Shown: in pieces, positions 30,966-39,577 of the stretch
How positions within the stretch are numbered: the stretch's first letter is position 1
How the letters are laid out: each line of letters opens with the position of its first letter
From: DASYYE01 sp035946955
GTDB taxonomy: Bacteria; Actinomycetota; Actinomycetes; Streptosporangiales; Streptosporangiaceae
Direction: 5' to 3'
DNA length: 64,000 nucleotides
Assembly (NCBI GenBank): GCA_035946955.1
Contig: DASYYE010000241.1
Coordinates: 36,204 to 100,203, forward strand
Made by a program: the position numbers and the translations under genes
Notes under the pieces: generated by a model
Database searches by the model: none
What the model saw: the letters and a program-made list of their open reading frames with translations, nothing else
Told to the model about the DNA's origin: nothing

Positions 30966-33539
30966 ATGCCACGACCCAAGTTCTTCGCTGGTATCAGACG
31001 CAGGCGCCGAGTCGCGACGGCTGCTACGGCAGCTGCCGCACTCGTCGGCGCCATGGGCCTGGTGACGGTTACATCGACCGCATCAGCGGCCGCAACGGCG
31101 CGGCACACCGTTTCCGTCCGTGGGGTCAAGGGACTGCACACCGTTTCCTCAGGTGGCATCACGGTGGCCTACTTCGACCAGTGGTCGATCTATGCCAACA
31201 ACTACTTCGTCAAGGACCTGGTCACCTCGGGCGTGATCAACCACATCAACTACCTGATCTACGACTTCGAGAACATCAGCCCGACCGCCCCCTACACGTG
31301 CTTCGAGGCGGAGCATGCGACCGACCCGGACCCCGCGGGCGAGAACGACCCGAACGCGGGTGACGGCGCGGGCGACGTGGACGCCGACTACGGCAAGCCG
31401 TTCACGGCCGCCCAGGCGGTCAACGGGCAGGCCGACACCTCCGGCCAGCTGGCCGGCAACTTCCACCAGCTCCAGGAACTCAAGGCGCAGTTCCCCAACC
31501 TGAAGATCCTGCTCTCGCTCGGTGGCTGGACCTACTCCAAGTACTTCTCGGACGCCGCCGCCACTGCGGCCTCCCGGCAGACGTTCGTGTCCTCGTGCAT
31601 CAACATGTTCCTCAAGGGCAACCTGCCGCCGGACGCGGACTACGGCGTCACGCCAGCGCCCGGAGCGATCTCAGGTTTGTTCGACGGCTTCGACCTCGAC
31701 TGGGAGTACCCAGGCGCACCTGGGCACCTCGGGAACCACGTGAGCCCGAACGACACCCAGAATTACACCCTGCTGCTGCAGGAGTTCCGCAACGAGCTGA
31801 ACACGTTGGGCTCCTCGACCGGCAAGACCTACTACCTCAGCGCGGCGCTGCCCTCGGGCCAGGACAAGATCAGCAAGGTCCAGACCGACCAGATCGGCCA
31901 GTACCTGAACTTCGGTGACCTGATGGCCTACGACATGCACGGCGGCTTCGAGGCGAACGGGCCCACCAACTTCCAGGACCCGCTCTTCAACGACCCGGCC
32001 GACCCGAGCCCTGTCATCCCGCCGGGCAACCAGCACTACTCGATCACCAACGCGGTCAATGCCTGGGTCAACGGCGACCCCTCGTACTCGATACCTGGCG
32101 GCTTCCCAGCCAGCAAACTCACGCTGGGGATGCCGCTGTACTACCGGGACTGGACGGGGGTGTCCGCTGGCAGCAACCACGGCTTGTACATGCCTGCGAG
32201 CGGCCCCGGCCCTGGCTTCACCTACTCGGGGAACGTCCCCGGCGTCGAGATGTACAAGGAACTGACGAACGGGCCGTTCTCCTCCGGGATGGACATCGTC
32301 GACAACCCCGCGGATACCTACTACGACGCGGCTGCGGGCGCGGCGTACTTCTACAGCGGGAACAACTTCTGGACTGGCCTGTCCCCGCAGTCCATCAAGG
32401 CGGACATCGACTTCATGCACTGCCAGGGCATGGCCGGCGTGATGATGTTCTCGATGTACGACCAGGACCCCACCAGCCCGGTCCTGTTCAACGACATCGA
32501 AAACGCCCTGGGAACCACGCCGGGCAGTTGCGCTGGCCAGCCGTTCTCGGTGTCCGTATCGCCGACCTCGGCGTCGGTGAGCCCGGGAGGGTCCGCGACC
32601 GCGACCGTGAGCACCCAGCTCCTCTCCGGCTCGGCGCAGACGGTCACGTTCTCCGCTGCCGGTGCGCCCAGCGGTGTCACTGTTGGGTTCAGCCCGACGT
32701 CGGTGACGACCGGCAGTTCGTCCACGATGACCGTCGCGACCTCGTCCACGACCACGCCGGGCAGCTACCCGATCACCGTGACCGGGACGGCGGGCTCGGT
32801 CAGCGAGAGTGCCACCTACACACTCACGGTCACTGGGAGCGGCGGTAACAACTTCTCGGTCTCGGTCTCGCCGTCCTCCGCGACGGTGGCCCCAGGCTCG
32901 TCGGCAACCGCGACCGTGAGTACACAGCTCACCTCCGGCTCGGCGCAGACCGTGACACTGTCCGCATATGGCAAGCCCACGGGCGTAACCACGTCATTCG
33001 TGCCCAAGTCGGTCACCACCGGCGCCTCGTCCACGATGACCATCAAGGTCGCATCCACGGTCGCGACGGGCACGTACAAGATCACCGTGAAGGGCAAGGC
33101 TCTCTCGGGCACCAAGCTGGCCACCTACACGCTCACCGTGGGCACAAGTGGCGGTGGCGGCCCCCTCGTCAACGGCGGCTTCGAGAGCGGCAGCCTGAGC
33201 CCGTGGGTGTGCCAGTCCGGCGACGTGACCGTGAGCAGCCCGGTGCACTCCGGTTCGTTCGCGGCGCAGATCACGCCGACCGCGAGCCAGACCGGGGAGT
33301 GTGACCAGAGCGTCACGCTGAAACCGAACACCAGTTACACGCTCACCGGCTGGGTGCAGGGCAACTTCGCCTACATCGGTGTCAGCGGCGATGCGAGCGC
33401 CAGCACCTGGACGTCGTCCAGTGGCTGGTCGCAACTGACGGTGCCGTTCACCACCGGCTCGACCGGGAACGTGACCGTCTTCGTCCACGGCTGGTACAGC
33501 CAGGGCAACGTCTATGCCGACGATTTCAGCCTGAACTGA
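30966..33539 (+). CDS. Secreted GH18 chitinase with two Ig-like domains and a carbohydrate-binding module
   Basis: An 857-residue secreted enzyme hydrolysing chitin. A basic N-region (RRRRR) and hydrophobic core end near the ASAAA cleavage site (about residue 42). The GH18 barrel (about 65-525) has the SLGG strand (LLSLGGWTYS) and catalytic DGFDLDWE with Glu247. Two tandem Thr/Ser-rich Ig-like repeats (about 527-715; each FSVSVSPTSASV...YTLTV) and a jelly-roll CBM4_9-like module (NGGFESGSLSPWV to the C-terminus) follow. ATG 30966 has GGGAGGAG upstream. Retaining substrate-assisted catalysis is the family mechanism. Confidence 0.95.
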   Translation: MPRPKFFAGIRRRRRVATAATAAAALVGAMGLVTVTSTASAAATARHTVSVRGVKGLHTVSSGGITVAYFDQWSIYANNYFVKDLVTSGVINHINYLIYDFENISPTAPYTCFEAEHATDPDPAGENDPNAGDGAGDVDADYGKPFTAAQAVNGQADTSGQLAGNFHQLQELKAQFPNLKILLSLGGWTYSKYFSDAAATAASRQTFVSSCINMFLKGNLPPDADYGVTPAPGAISGLFDGFDLDWEYPGAPGHLGNHVSPNDTQNYTLLLQEFRNELNTLGSSTGKTYYLSAALPSGQDKISKVQTDQIGQYLNFGDLMAYDMHGGFEANGPTNFQDPLFNDPADPSPVIPPGNQHYSITNAVNAWVNGDPSYSIPGGFPASKLTLGMPLYYRDWTGVSAGSNHGLYMPASGPGPGFTYSGNVPGVEMYKELTNGPFSSGMDIVDNPADTYYDAAAGAAYFYSGNNFWTGLSPQSIKADIDFMHCQGMAGVMMFSMYDQDPTSPVLFNDIENALGTTPGSCAGQPFSVSVSPTSASVSPGGSATATVSTQLLSGSAQTVTFSAAGAPSGVTVGFSPTSVTTGSSSTMTVATSSTTTPGSYPITVTGTAGSVSESATYTLTVTGSGGNNFSVSVSPSSATVAPGSSATATVSTQLTSGSAQTVTLSAYGKPTGVTTSFVPKSVTTGASSTMTIKVASTVATGTYKITVKGKALSGTKLATYTLTVGTSGGGGPLVNGGFESGSLSPWVCQSGDVTVSSPVHSGSFAAQITPTASQTGECDQSVTLKPNTSYTLTGWVQGNFAYIGVSGDASASTWTSSSGWSQLTVPFTTGSTGNVTVFVHGWYSQGNVYADDFSLN

Positions 33540-33552
33540 CATCGTCCGGCAG

Positions 33553-33732
33553 TTACGGGCACGCGGGCCGTCTCGCTGCAAGGCGGCCCGCGTGTTCAAT
33601 TTTCTTGTCCCGTCGCTGCTCTCGCAGCACGCTGACCTCGACGTCCTTGGCCTCGATCACTTCCCGCAGCCGCACGTTCGCGGCACGCAGGGACGCCACC
33701 TCATCACGAGGCACACAGGGCTCATCAGGCAC
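33553..33732 (-). pseudogene. N-terminal fragment of an IS66-like transposase
   Basis: The minus strand from GTG 33732 encodes VPDEPCVPRDEVASLRAANV and RLREVIEAKDVEVSVLREQ, the coiled-coil start typical of actinobacterial IS66-group transposases. It stops at TAA 33553-33555 after 59 codons, with the last part unlike the family. No inverted repeats or remaining ORF are visible, so it is a decayed remnant. Confidence 0.45.
33561..33593 (+). terminator. Rho-independent-type terminator of the chitinase gene
   Basis: ACGCGGGCCG (33561-33570) pairs perfectly with CGGCCCGCGT (33584-33593) around a 13-base loop, followed by GTTCAATTTTCTT. It begins 22 bases after the chitinase stop. Confidence 0.75.
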
Positions 33733-34047
33733 GAACCACCAATGACCACAGCAAAGGCAGCCCGATCAAGGCGACACGCCGGACCAGCTCACCCCGAACC
33801 CGCGACACCAAAGGCTCAAGACCTATCCAGTTACGATGCAGCAGCCGTCGCTTCGATCAGCGCTGAGCCGGGCAGCGCATTCGGGGGCAACCATGCCAAC
33901 TCCGCTGCTGCGCGCGCTGTGCGCCGACTGCATGATCCACACTGATGAAAGCCACAACCGGTCGCTCGATGAGCTTTGCCGGCTCCTGCCCGGGACGCCG
34001 CCCCGTCCGGCAGTGCGCGTAGCTGGTCTTGTGACTGCTGCTTACGG

Positions 34048-34245
34048 CTACGCTCGAAGAGCCTCTGCCTTGGCAATCTGAGCCGGAGTCAGGCTCTTTC
34101 TCCGGACCCGGGTTATGACAACTCGTTTTCCGTCGACCGGACATTTGGTTACATGCCGTCCAGGCCCAAGGTTGGCTTCGAAGAGCATGGATTTGAAACT
34201 GCGCTGAAAAAGGTGGCCATCCGTACAGCGATAAATACCGCGCAT
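34048..34245 (-). CDS. Small conserved actinobacterial protein (zinc-ribbon-like)
   Basis: A 65-residue protein beginning MRGIYRCTDGHLFQRSFKSM, with CPVDGKRVVITRVRRKSLTP later. It resembles a family of short actinobacterial proteins with one Cys near the N-terminus and one before PVDGK. The ATG has AAAGGAGGGG upstream, a near-perfect ribosome-binding site, which fixes this start over the longer frame. Function is unknown. It stands alone between transposase debris and the glycan locus. Confidence 0.65.
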   Translation of the reverse strand: MRGIYRCTDGHLFQRSFKSMLFEANLGPGRHVTKCPVDGKRVVITRVRRKSLTPAQIAKAEALRA

Positions 34246-35006
34246 GGCCCCTCCTTTCTCTGTCTGCCTGGCCTTGGGCACCATTATAGCCGGACACAGC
34301 CCGGCGCCGCCTGTTGTCCACGGCTGGTAGCCGCCGAGACGGAAGACAGCGACACCGCCGGAGGCGTCGCCGCCCTGCCGTGGGCTGCCAGGCGCCACGC
34401 ACTGGCCGCCTGGGTTTGCCCAGCCGGGCATAAACCACCCTTATCGGATGAACACCACAATAGTGTATGTTTCTACAGAAGTAAGTATTCAGTGGTTCAC
34501 GTGGGGGGCCTGATCGTGGGCGTTGCTATCCAGGTGTGTCTTGTGGTGCTGACGGCGCTGATGGTGTGTTCTGGGTGGTGTGTCTGCTGGGGATGGATCC
34601 CCGGCCCCGTCGGCAGCCGAGACCACGACCCCCCAAGGATCAGCCACTCCGGCTGACACGCGCACCGGTGCCCCGGACAATCCCGAGCCGAACCGCACAC
34701 CCGGCGATCAGCACAGCCGGGACTCCGCCATGCCATCCCACAGGATCACCCAATATTTAACTAACAGAACACCATCATTTAACCAACAGAAGACCATCGT
34801 GTGTCAGGTTAACCTGTTTTCATCGCCTGGGCTGGCTCGATCTGTATGATTCACGCCGTACGGGGACGTCGGACGTCAGGCCGCACGAGGACGTCAAACG
34901 TCAGGTAACGGGATGGACCGCAGCATTAGGTAAGACGTCGGACGTCAGGCCGCATGGGGACGTCGAACGTCAGGTAACGGGATGGACCGCAGCGTTAGGT
35001 AACAGG
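34246..35006. other. 761-base region with repeats and no firm gene
   Basis: No frame here has convincing coding bias. A 51-codon plus-strand frame from GTG 34501 encodes a hydrophobic stretch (GLIVGVAIQVCLVVLTALMV) but has no ribosome-binding site. Two repeat blocks (34755-34798 and 34865-35015) precede the GtrA gene. A/T content rises around 34440-34500 and 34740-34850, suggesting promoter-rich or acquired DNA. Confidence 0.45.
34755..34798. repeat. 22-bp tandem direct repeat
   Basis: ATTTAACYAACAGAASACCATC occurs as two abutting copies (34755-34776 and 34777-34798) with two mismatches. Both copies are A/T-rich and lie about 210 bases before the GtrA start. The 22-base period (two helical turns) would suit a paired protein-binding site. 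Confidence 0.65.
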
Positions 35007-35015
35007 ATGGACCGC
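34865..35015. repeat. 69-bp tandem repeat ending in the GtrA start codon
   Basis: Two complete units begin at 34865 and 34934 (period 69, few mismatches). A partial third copy supplies GGATGGACCGC at 35005-35015, whose ATG is the proposed GtrA start. Each unit holds two GACGTC-centred elements 25 bases apart (34865, 34890, 34934, 34959) with the shared core GACGTCRRACGTCAGG. This gives four ordered, partly palindromic sites immediately upstream of a gene. Confidence 0.8.
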
Positions 35016-35609
35016 CACGCCAATCAGGCTGAGCGCACCCAGGCATCCCCATACGCCAGCACGACCTGGGGCTTGGCTGAGGGCAGCATTCGTCCAACCC
35101 TTCCGGAGTCGGCCACTGGCTGTGAGCCTCCGCTGCGCGGACGGCACCGTACCCCGGTCTCGCCGTTGTCACGAGACGGGATACGCCGGCTGCTCGGCAA
35201 GCATGGGGCGAGGTTCGTCTCCTTTAGCGGGGTCGGCGGCTTCGTCTTCGTGCTCGGCTTGGCGATCCAGGCGTTCCTGGTCCAGGTCTGGGGTGTCGGC
35301 AGTGACGCCTCGTATCTGGTGCAGGGATTCATCTCGGTCCAGGTGAGCTTTCTGCTGAATTACTACTGGACCTGGCGGGACAAGGAGGTCCAGTTCTGGT
35401 CAGCCTGGTCCAAGTTCAATTCGCAGAAAATTATCACTATTGTTTTAAACCTGTTAATTTACGTGGCCCTGATAGCGGTCCATGTTAATTACCTGGCAGC
35501 GAACTTCGCTACTACGGCGGTCTTTACGGCTGTCAACTACGCGATAGGCAATTTCTGGACTTTCGTTCCCACGAAAGGAAAGCACAATTGTCCCCCTCCG
35601 TCAGTGTGA
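35007..35609 (+). CDS. GtrA-family membrane protein
   Basis: A 200-residue protein. After a polar N-terminus of about 65 residues it has four transmembrane segments (FVSFSGVGGFVFVLGLAIQ, YLVQGFISVQVSFLLNYYW, IITIVLNLLIYVALIAV, TAVFTAVNYAIGNFW). GtrA proteins move polyprenyl-linked sugars or support surface glycosylation. The start within the repeat array has no clear ribosome-binding site, so a later start is possible. Two TTA codons and an A/T-rich segment (about 35420-35520) stand out. It overlaps the next glycosyltransferase by 22 bases. Confidence 0.82.
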   Translation: MDRHANQAERTQASPYASTTWGLAEGSIRPTLPESATGCEPPLRGRHRTPVSPLSRDGIRRLLGKHGARFVSFSGVGGFVFVLGLAIQAFLVQVWGVGSDASYLVQGFISVQVSFLLNYYWTWRDKEVQFWSAWSKFNSQKIITIVLNLLIYVALIAVHVNYLAANFATTAVFTAVNYAIGNFWTFVPTKGKHNCPPPSV

Positions 35610-36628
35610 TCGTGCCATGCAAGGAAAACGAGCGGACGATCCGGGCTACCGTGGAGTCGCTGCTGGGGCAGGACTATGACGATCTGGAGGAGTTAATACT
35701 CGTTGGTGATCTTGGCGATTCGACCTGGACCGCGCTCAGTGGCATCGATGACCCAAGGCTGATCATCATAGAGAAAGCATCGCCGCCTGGGCGCGATCCG
35801 AACGTAAAACGGCACGCGGGTATCTGCAAGTCACGCGGTGAACTGATCGCTCTGTCGGACAGCGATATTGTCATGCCACCGGACTGGCTTAGCCGCAGCA
35901 CACAGCTTATGGCTGAGCATCGGGTGGAGTGTGTGACGGGTGGCATGAAATCTATACACTCCAGCTTCTGGGGCCGGTATGTGGACAATAACCGGCTAGG
36001 CGCGAAAACTCCGCGGAACGATGTATCGTACCTGGTCAAGGCCGACGACTTCGGCCTGCATCGCAAAAAGCCACCCATTACCTCCAACGTGGTGTTCACG
36101 CGACAGCTCTACGAAGCCTGCCCGCTGGATGTCGACTGGTTGTTTGGATATGAAGACTACGAGTGGTTCTGGCGTGTGGCGCGTTCCGGGCATCAGATCC
36201 TGGTCAGCAGTGAGCTGAACGGACTGCACCACCACCGGCGTGGCCTGGTCCCGCTCGCCAGGGAGTACCTGCGGGCCAGCCATGGCTGCTCGATGCTGAT
36301 CAAGGCTCACCCGGACTGCCCGCTGTCCCGCAAGCGGCGAGTTCAGGCGGTGACGCTCGGCATGACCGGGGCCAGCCTGCCACCTCTCGCGGCGCTGCTG
36401 ACCGCTGACAGTGCGGGAGAGCTGGTCCTGGCCGTGGCCGCCGTGGGACTCATACTGTCCAGCGGGTGGGAATACGCCAGATCCCGTAGCCTGGAGTCGC
36501 TCGCATACCCGCTGGTGACCGGGATTCTCGGCTCGCTGTTCGTGGTCGGCCTGGTCAGAGGGCTCATTAGCGGGCAGGAGCCGTCGCCGCCGATGGGCCG
36601 GGCACAGACGGCCTGGGCGCGCCGATGA
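35588..36628 (+). CDS. Family 2 glycosyltransferase with C-terminal membrane segments
   Basis: 346 residues from TTG 35588 (AAGGAAAG upstream). The GT-A domain shows VSVIVPCKENERTIRATVESLLGQ, the DXD-like LSDSDIVMPPDW near residue 95, and a GYEDYEWFWRV acceptor-side motif near 190. Two hydrophobic segments near 250-315 anchor it in the membrane. It would transfer a sugar from a nucleotide or polyprenyl donor during surface glycan assembly. It contains a TTA codon early (EELIL). The stop overlaps the next start (ATGA). Confidence 0.85.
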   Translation: MSPSVSVIVPCKENERTIRATVESLLGQDYDDLEELILVGDLGDSTWTALSGIDDPRLIIIEKASPPGRDPNVKRHAGICKSRGELIALSDSDIVMPPDWLSRSTQLMAEHRVECVTGGMKSIHSSFWGRYVDNNRLGAKTPRNDVSYLVKADDFGLHRKKPPITSNVVFTRQLYEACPLDVDWLFGYEDYEWFWRVARSGHQILVSSELNGLHHHRRGLVPLAREYLRASHGCSMLIKAHPDCPLSRKRRVQAVTLGMTGASLPPLAALLTADSAGELVLAVAAVGLILSSGWEYARSRSLESLAYPLVTGILGSLFVVGLVRGLISGQEPSPPMGRAQTAWARR

Positions 36629-38130
36629 GACAAAGCCTCACCGCGGAACAGCCGCACCCGGGATCCCGGTACCCTCCCACCAGCCACCGGCGGGCGGCCA
36701 AACACCGCCTGGATCTGGTCGCCGCGGGTGGTGTCATCCTGGCGGCCGCGGCCGCGCTGAGGCTCTGGCAGCTTGGCGGACGGCCCGGCTGGCAGTCCGA
36801 TGAGCCCGTCTACACCTCGATCGCGACCAACGTCGCGACGTTTGGCACGCTGAACGAGCACCTCCAGTATGGCCTGTCGTGGACTCCCTTCCTGTTCCAT
36901 CCGCCGTTCTACTTCTTGCTGCTGGCCGGATGGTTCAAGCTGGTCGGTGCGGGCGTGCTGCAGGCCCGGCTGCTGGGCGTGCTGATGTCTCTGATCATGT
37001 TTGCCTTGCTCTTTCGGCTGTTGTGGAAGCTGCACGGGCCGCGGATCGCCCTGCTAACGCTGGCATTCCTGGCTTTTGATGGGTGGCTGCTGTTCGTCCA
37101 GCGGGTTTCGTACATCGAGAACACGCTTTTCGTGCTCGTGGTGGGCGCCTTGCTGCTGTACCAGCGCGCCCTGGAGCGGCCGGGCAGGCTGCGGTTCCTC
37201 GCCGCTGGGGCGGCGGTCGGATGCGCCATCATGTTCAAGCAGACCGGCACCTATCTCCTGCCCACGATCCTGCTCCACTGGCTGATCACCAGGCGCGAGC
37301 ACCGCAACCACCTGCTCTTGACCGGTGCTGCCCTGTTTGTCGTGGCCTTGTACTTCGGCATCATGACACTGCTGTTCGATGTTGGGTCGCACCACTGGTT
37401 CCTGGACGACACGCTGCTCCAGCTGGAACGCGTCGTGGATCTGCGCCACAGCGGTGGCACGCTCACCTCGCCGCTGGCGTTTGTCCACCTACTGGCTCAT
37501 CAGTATGCGGTGTTCCTGCCCAGCTTCCTGGCGGCGCTGGGCGGGTTCGCGCTGGTCGTGAGAAGGGTCATCCAGTGTGCGCGGGCCCGGAGCGTGGCAC
37601 CGCTTCAGCGCAATGCGCTGCTCTTCAGCTGGACCGCGGCCGCCATCGTTGTATTCGGTGCAAGCGAACTGCGGTACCAGCAGTATTTCGCGCTGCTGCT
37701 GGTACCGCTGTACTGCTTTCTGTGGACCGAGCTGTCTTATATCGTGGCCAGCCGGCCTCGGCTGGCCAGGGCCGCGGTGGCAGGCGCGGCGGTCGTGGTG
37801 CTGGTCGGCCTTGGCTCGTTCTACATGCGCGTCGCCAGCCACAGCGACAATGTGCTGGCCCAGGTCAGGCAATATGCGATGACCCATATTCCGCGCAGCG
37901 ACGTCGTCGTCGCCCCGGAACAGATCGGCGATGAGATAAACCAGCGCTGGTGTTCCGTTTACCGCGCACCGGTCTGCCGGTACGCGGCGACCTACGTCAT
38001 CACCTACACCACCTTTCTTCAAGGCAACCCGCCGGACGATCCTGCCCTTTATGCGCTGCTCCGGAGCTCAGTGAGGCTAGTGACTTTCCGTGGTTTCAAG
38101 GAAACGGTTACGGTCTGGAGAGTGCGATGA
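36625..38130 (+). CDS. GT-C membrane glycosyltransferase (GT39/PMT/ArnT-like)
   Basis: A 501-residue polytopic protein with about 10-11 transmembrane segments. The first extracytoplasmic loop after TM1 carries the acidic WQSDEPVYTSIA motif, where the Asp-Glu pair fits the GT39/GT83 catalytic acid position. FHPPFYFLLLAGWFKLVGAG and the following TMs match the same superfamily. It uses a polyprenyl-phosphate sugar donor outside the membrane. It is coupled to both neighbours by ATGA overlaps. The acceptor, protein or glycan, is unknown. Confidence 0.85.
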   Translation: MRQSLTAEQPHPGSRYPPTSHRRAAKHRLDLVAAGGVILAAAAALRLWQLGGRPGWQSDEPVYTSIATNVATFGTLNEHLQYGLSWTPFLFHPPFYFLLLAGWFKLVGAGVLQARLLGVLMSLIMFALLFRLLWKLHGPRIALLTLAFLAFDGWLLFVQRVSYIENTLFVLVVGALLLYQRALERPGRLRFLAAGAAVGCAIMFKQTGTYLLPTILLHWLITRREHRNHLLLTGAALFVVALYFGIMTLLFDVGSHHWFLDDTLLQLERVVDLRHSGGTLTSPLAFVHLLAHQYAVFLPSFLAALGGFALVVRRVIQCARARSVAPLQRNALLFSWTAAAIVVFGASELRYQQYFALLLVPLYCFLWTELSYIVASRPRLARAAVAGAAVVVLVGLGSFYMRVASHSDNVLAQVRQYAMTHIPRSDVVVAPEQIGDEINQRWCSVYRAPVCRYAATYVITYTTFLQGNPPDDPALYALLRSSVRLVTFRGFKETVTVWRVR

Positions 38131-39236
38131 AACGCTATCGGTGGCATGCTGGCCTTGCCGTGCTGCTGGCGGGCATGACATCCGCTTGCTCGGTGCACCC
38201 GCTCATGCCGGGCAGAGTGACCGGCGCACACTCCCACCTGACGGGCTCCCGGCACGCACCACCGCAATTCCCGATCCTCGGCGTCGACCTGTACGCCAAG
38301 GGCAACTACCCGACCGCATTCGTACGCCGGAATGGTCGGCGGGCGCTCAGTTACATCAAGCACACCCTCGGTGCCACGAGCGTGGGGATCGCCTGGAACT
38401 TCTTTGAGCCAGACATTCACTCCAACGAGGTGCGGGCCACGGGCGGCACGCTGACGCCGGCGAATGTACAGATGCTGACACAGATGGCTTATGCCGAGCA
38501 CCTCTCGGTTGAGTACCGTCCGCTCATCGAGATGCAGGCGGGCCTGGGCCCAAGAGGACTCATCAACCCGCATAACTGGGAAGGCTTCATCGCACCGCAG
38601 AACCAGGCTCAGTGGTTCGCCAGTTACTACCGAGCCGAACTGCCGTACCTGCAGATCGCCCAGCGCCTGCACGTCAGGGAGTTCGTCACCGGCTCCGAGC
38701 TTGAGTTTCTCAACTCGAGCAACTTGTGGCCGTCCTTCTTCCGGTCGGTCGGCGCGATCTATCATGGGATAGTTTCCTACGCCTCTGAGCAGCGAAACTA
38801 TTTCCCGGCATATGGAGCGCAGCAACTGCTGAAGCTCAGCTACTACGGCGTGGATGCATATCCGCAAATATTCCTCCCGCCCACTGCCCAGGTGAGCCAG
38901 CTAGTCGCCGGATGGGACCGGCTGTTCCACGCAATGTCTCCGCAGGTCCTTTACCGGACCGCGCTCGATGAGGTTGGCATCAGTGCGACCGATGACGCCT
39001 ACTACCACCCGTCATTGTGGGGGGTCGGCGGAAAGTTTGATGAGACCGTGCAGGCCCGGTGGTTCACCGCCGTCTGTGATGTGGTGGAGCAATATCATCT
39101 GCGGGCCATATATTTCTGGAATGTGAACCTGGCCGATGATCCCGCCCACCCGCCATTTCCGTCACCGCCCACGTTTGAAGGCAAACCCGCGGCGAACTCC
39201 ATACGAGGCTGTCTTGGGATCTTCCATGAGCACTGA
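38127..39236 (+). CDS. Lipoprotein with a glycoside-hydrolase-like (TIM-barrel) domain
   Basis: 369 residues. The signal peptide MKRYRWHAGLAVLLAGMTSAC ends in a lipobox Cys (residue 21), so the protein is lipid-anchored outside. The body resembles clan-A-like barrels: ILGVDLYAKGNYP, REFVTGSELEFLNSSNLW (possible acid/base Glu), KLSYYGVDAYPQ, YRTALDEVGISATDDAYY (possible nucleophile Glu) and YFWNVNLADDP. The exact GH family is not recognised. The start overlaps the glycosyltransferase stop (ATGA), so it likely trims or remodels the glycan that operon makes. Confidence 0.72.
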   Translation: MKRYRWHAGLAVLLAGMTSACSVHPLMPGRVTGAHSHLTGSRHAPPQFPILGVDLYAKGNYPTAFVRRNGRRALSYIKHTLGATSVGIAWNFFEPDIHSNEVRATGGTLTPANVQMLTQMAYAEHLSVEYRPLIEMQAGLGPRGLINPHNWEGFIAPQNQAQWFASYYRAELPYLQIAQRLHVREFVTGSELEFLNSSNLWPSFFRSVGAIYHGIVSYASEQRNYFPAYGAQQLLKLSYYGVDAYPQIFLPPTAQVSQLVAGWDRLFHAMSPQVLYRTALDEVGISATDDAYYHPSLWGVGGKFDETVQARWFTAVCDVVEQYHLRAIYFWNVNLADDPAHPPFPSPPTFEGKPAANSIRGCLGIFHEH

Positions 39237-39577
39237 TATCTATGCGCTGCTGTGGCTGGGCCGCCCGCAGCCCGCGAGCGATTCACCCCGCCGTGTTCCC
39301 GGCAGTCACCTCCAGGAACGCGACCGCCACCCGGCCAGCCTAAGGCCACTGCTTCGGGCCTGCGCCGCAGTGTGCCGCTGCCGCCCGCCGATCGTTGACC
39401 CGCGATCCATCCGCCATTATGCCCGCCGCCAGAGTTCACACCTGATCCCTGATCCACCGAATACGCAAATCCAATATGTTACCGCGCAAACCGGCGTAAC
39501 ATTAGCCACGCCGTCCTTGGCCCGACCCAGATTGTCAGTGTCTCACCCTTACCTGACTCGCCAGGAGGTAACTCCCG
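39237..39577. promoter_or_regulatory. Upstream region of the putative RiPP operon
   Basis: 341 bases with no gene I can support. The last part is A/T-richer (about 39460-39510) and ends with AGGAGGTAA at 39562-39570, an excellent Shine-Dalgarno for the precursor-like gene. A promoter is expected here, but I cannot place -35/-10 boxes confidently. Confidence 0.45.

Noticed and set aside
33831..34076. An 81-codon minus-strand frame downstream of the small conserved gene
   Set aside because: It overlaps the end of the better-supported 65-residue gene, has no family similarity, and falls in a region with transposase debris.
34865..35015. CRISPR-like array
   Set aside because: Only two full units of 69 bases with no unique spacers; it is a simple tandem repeat.
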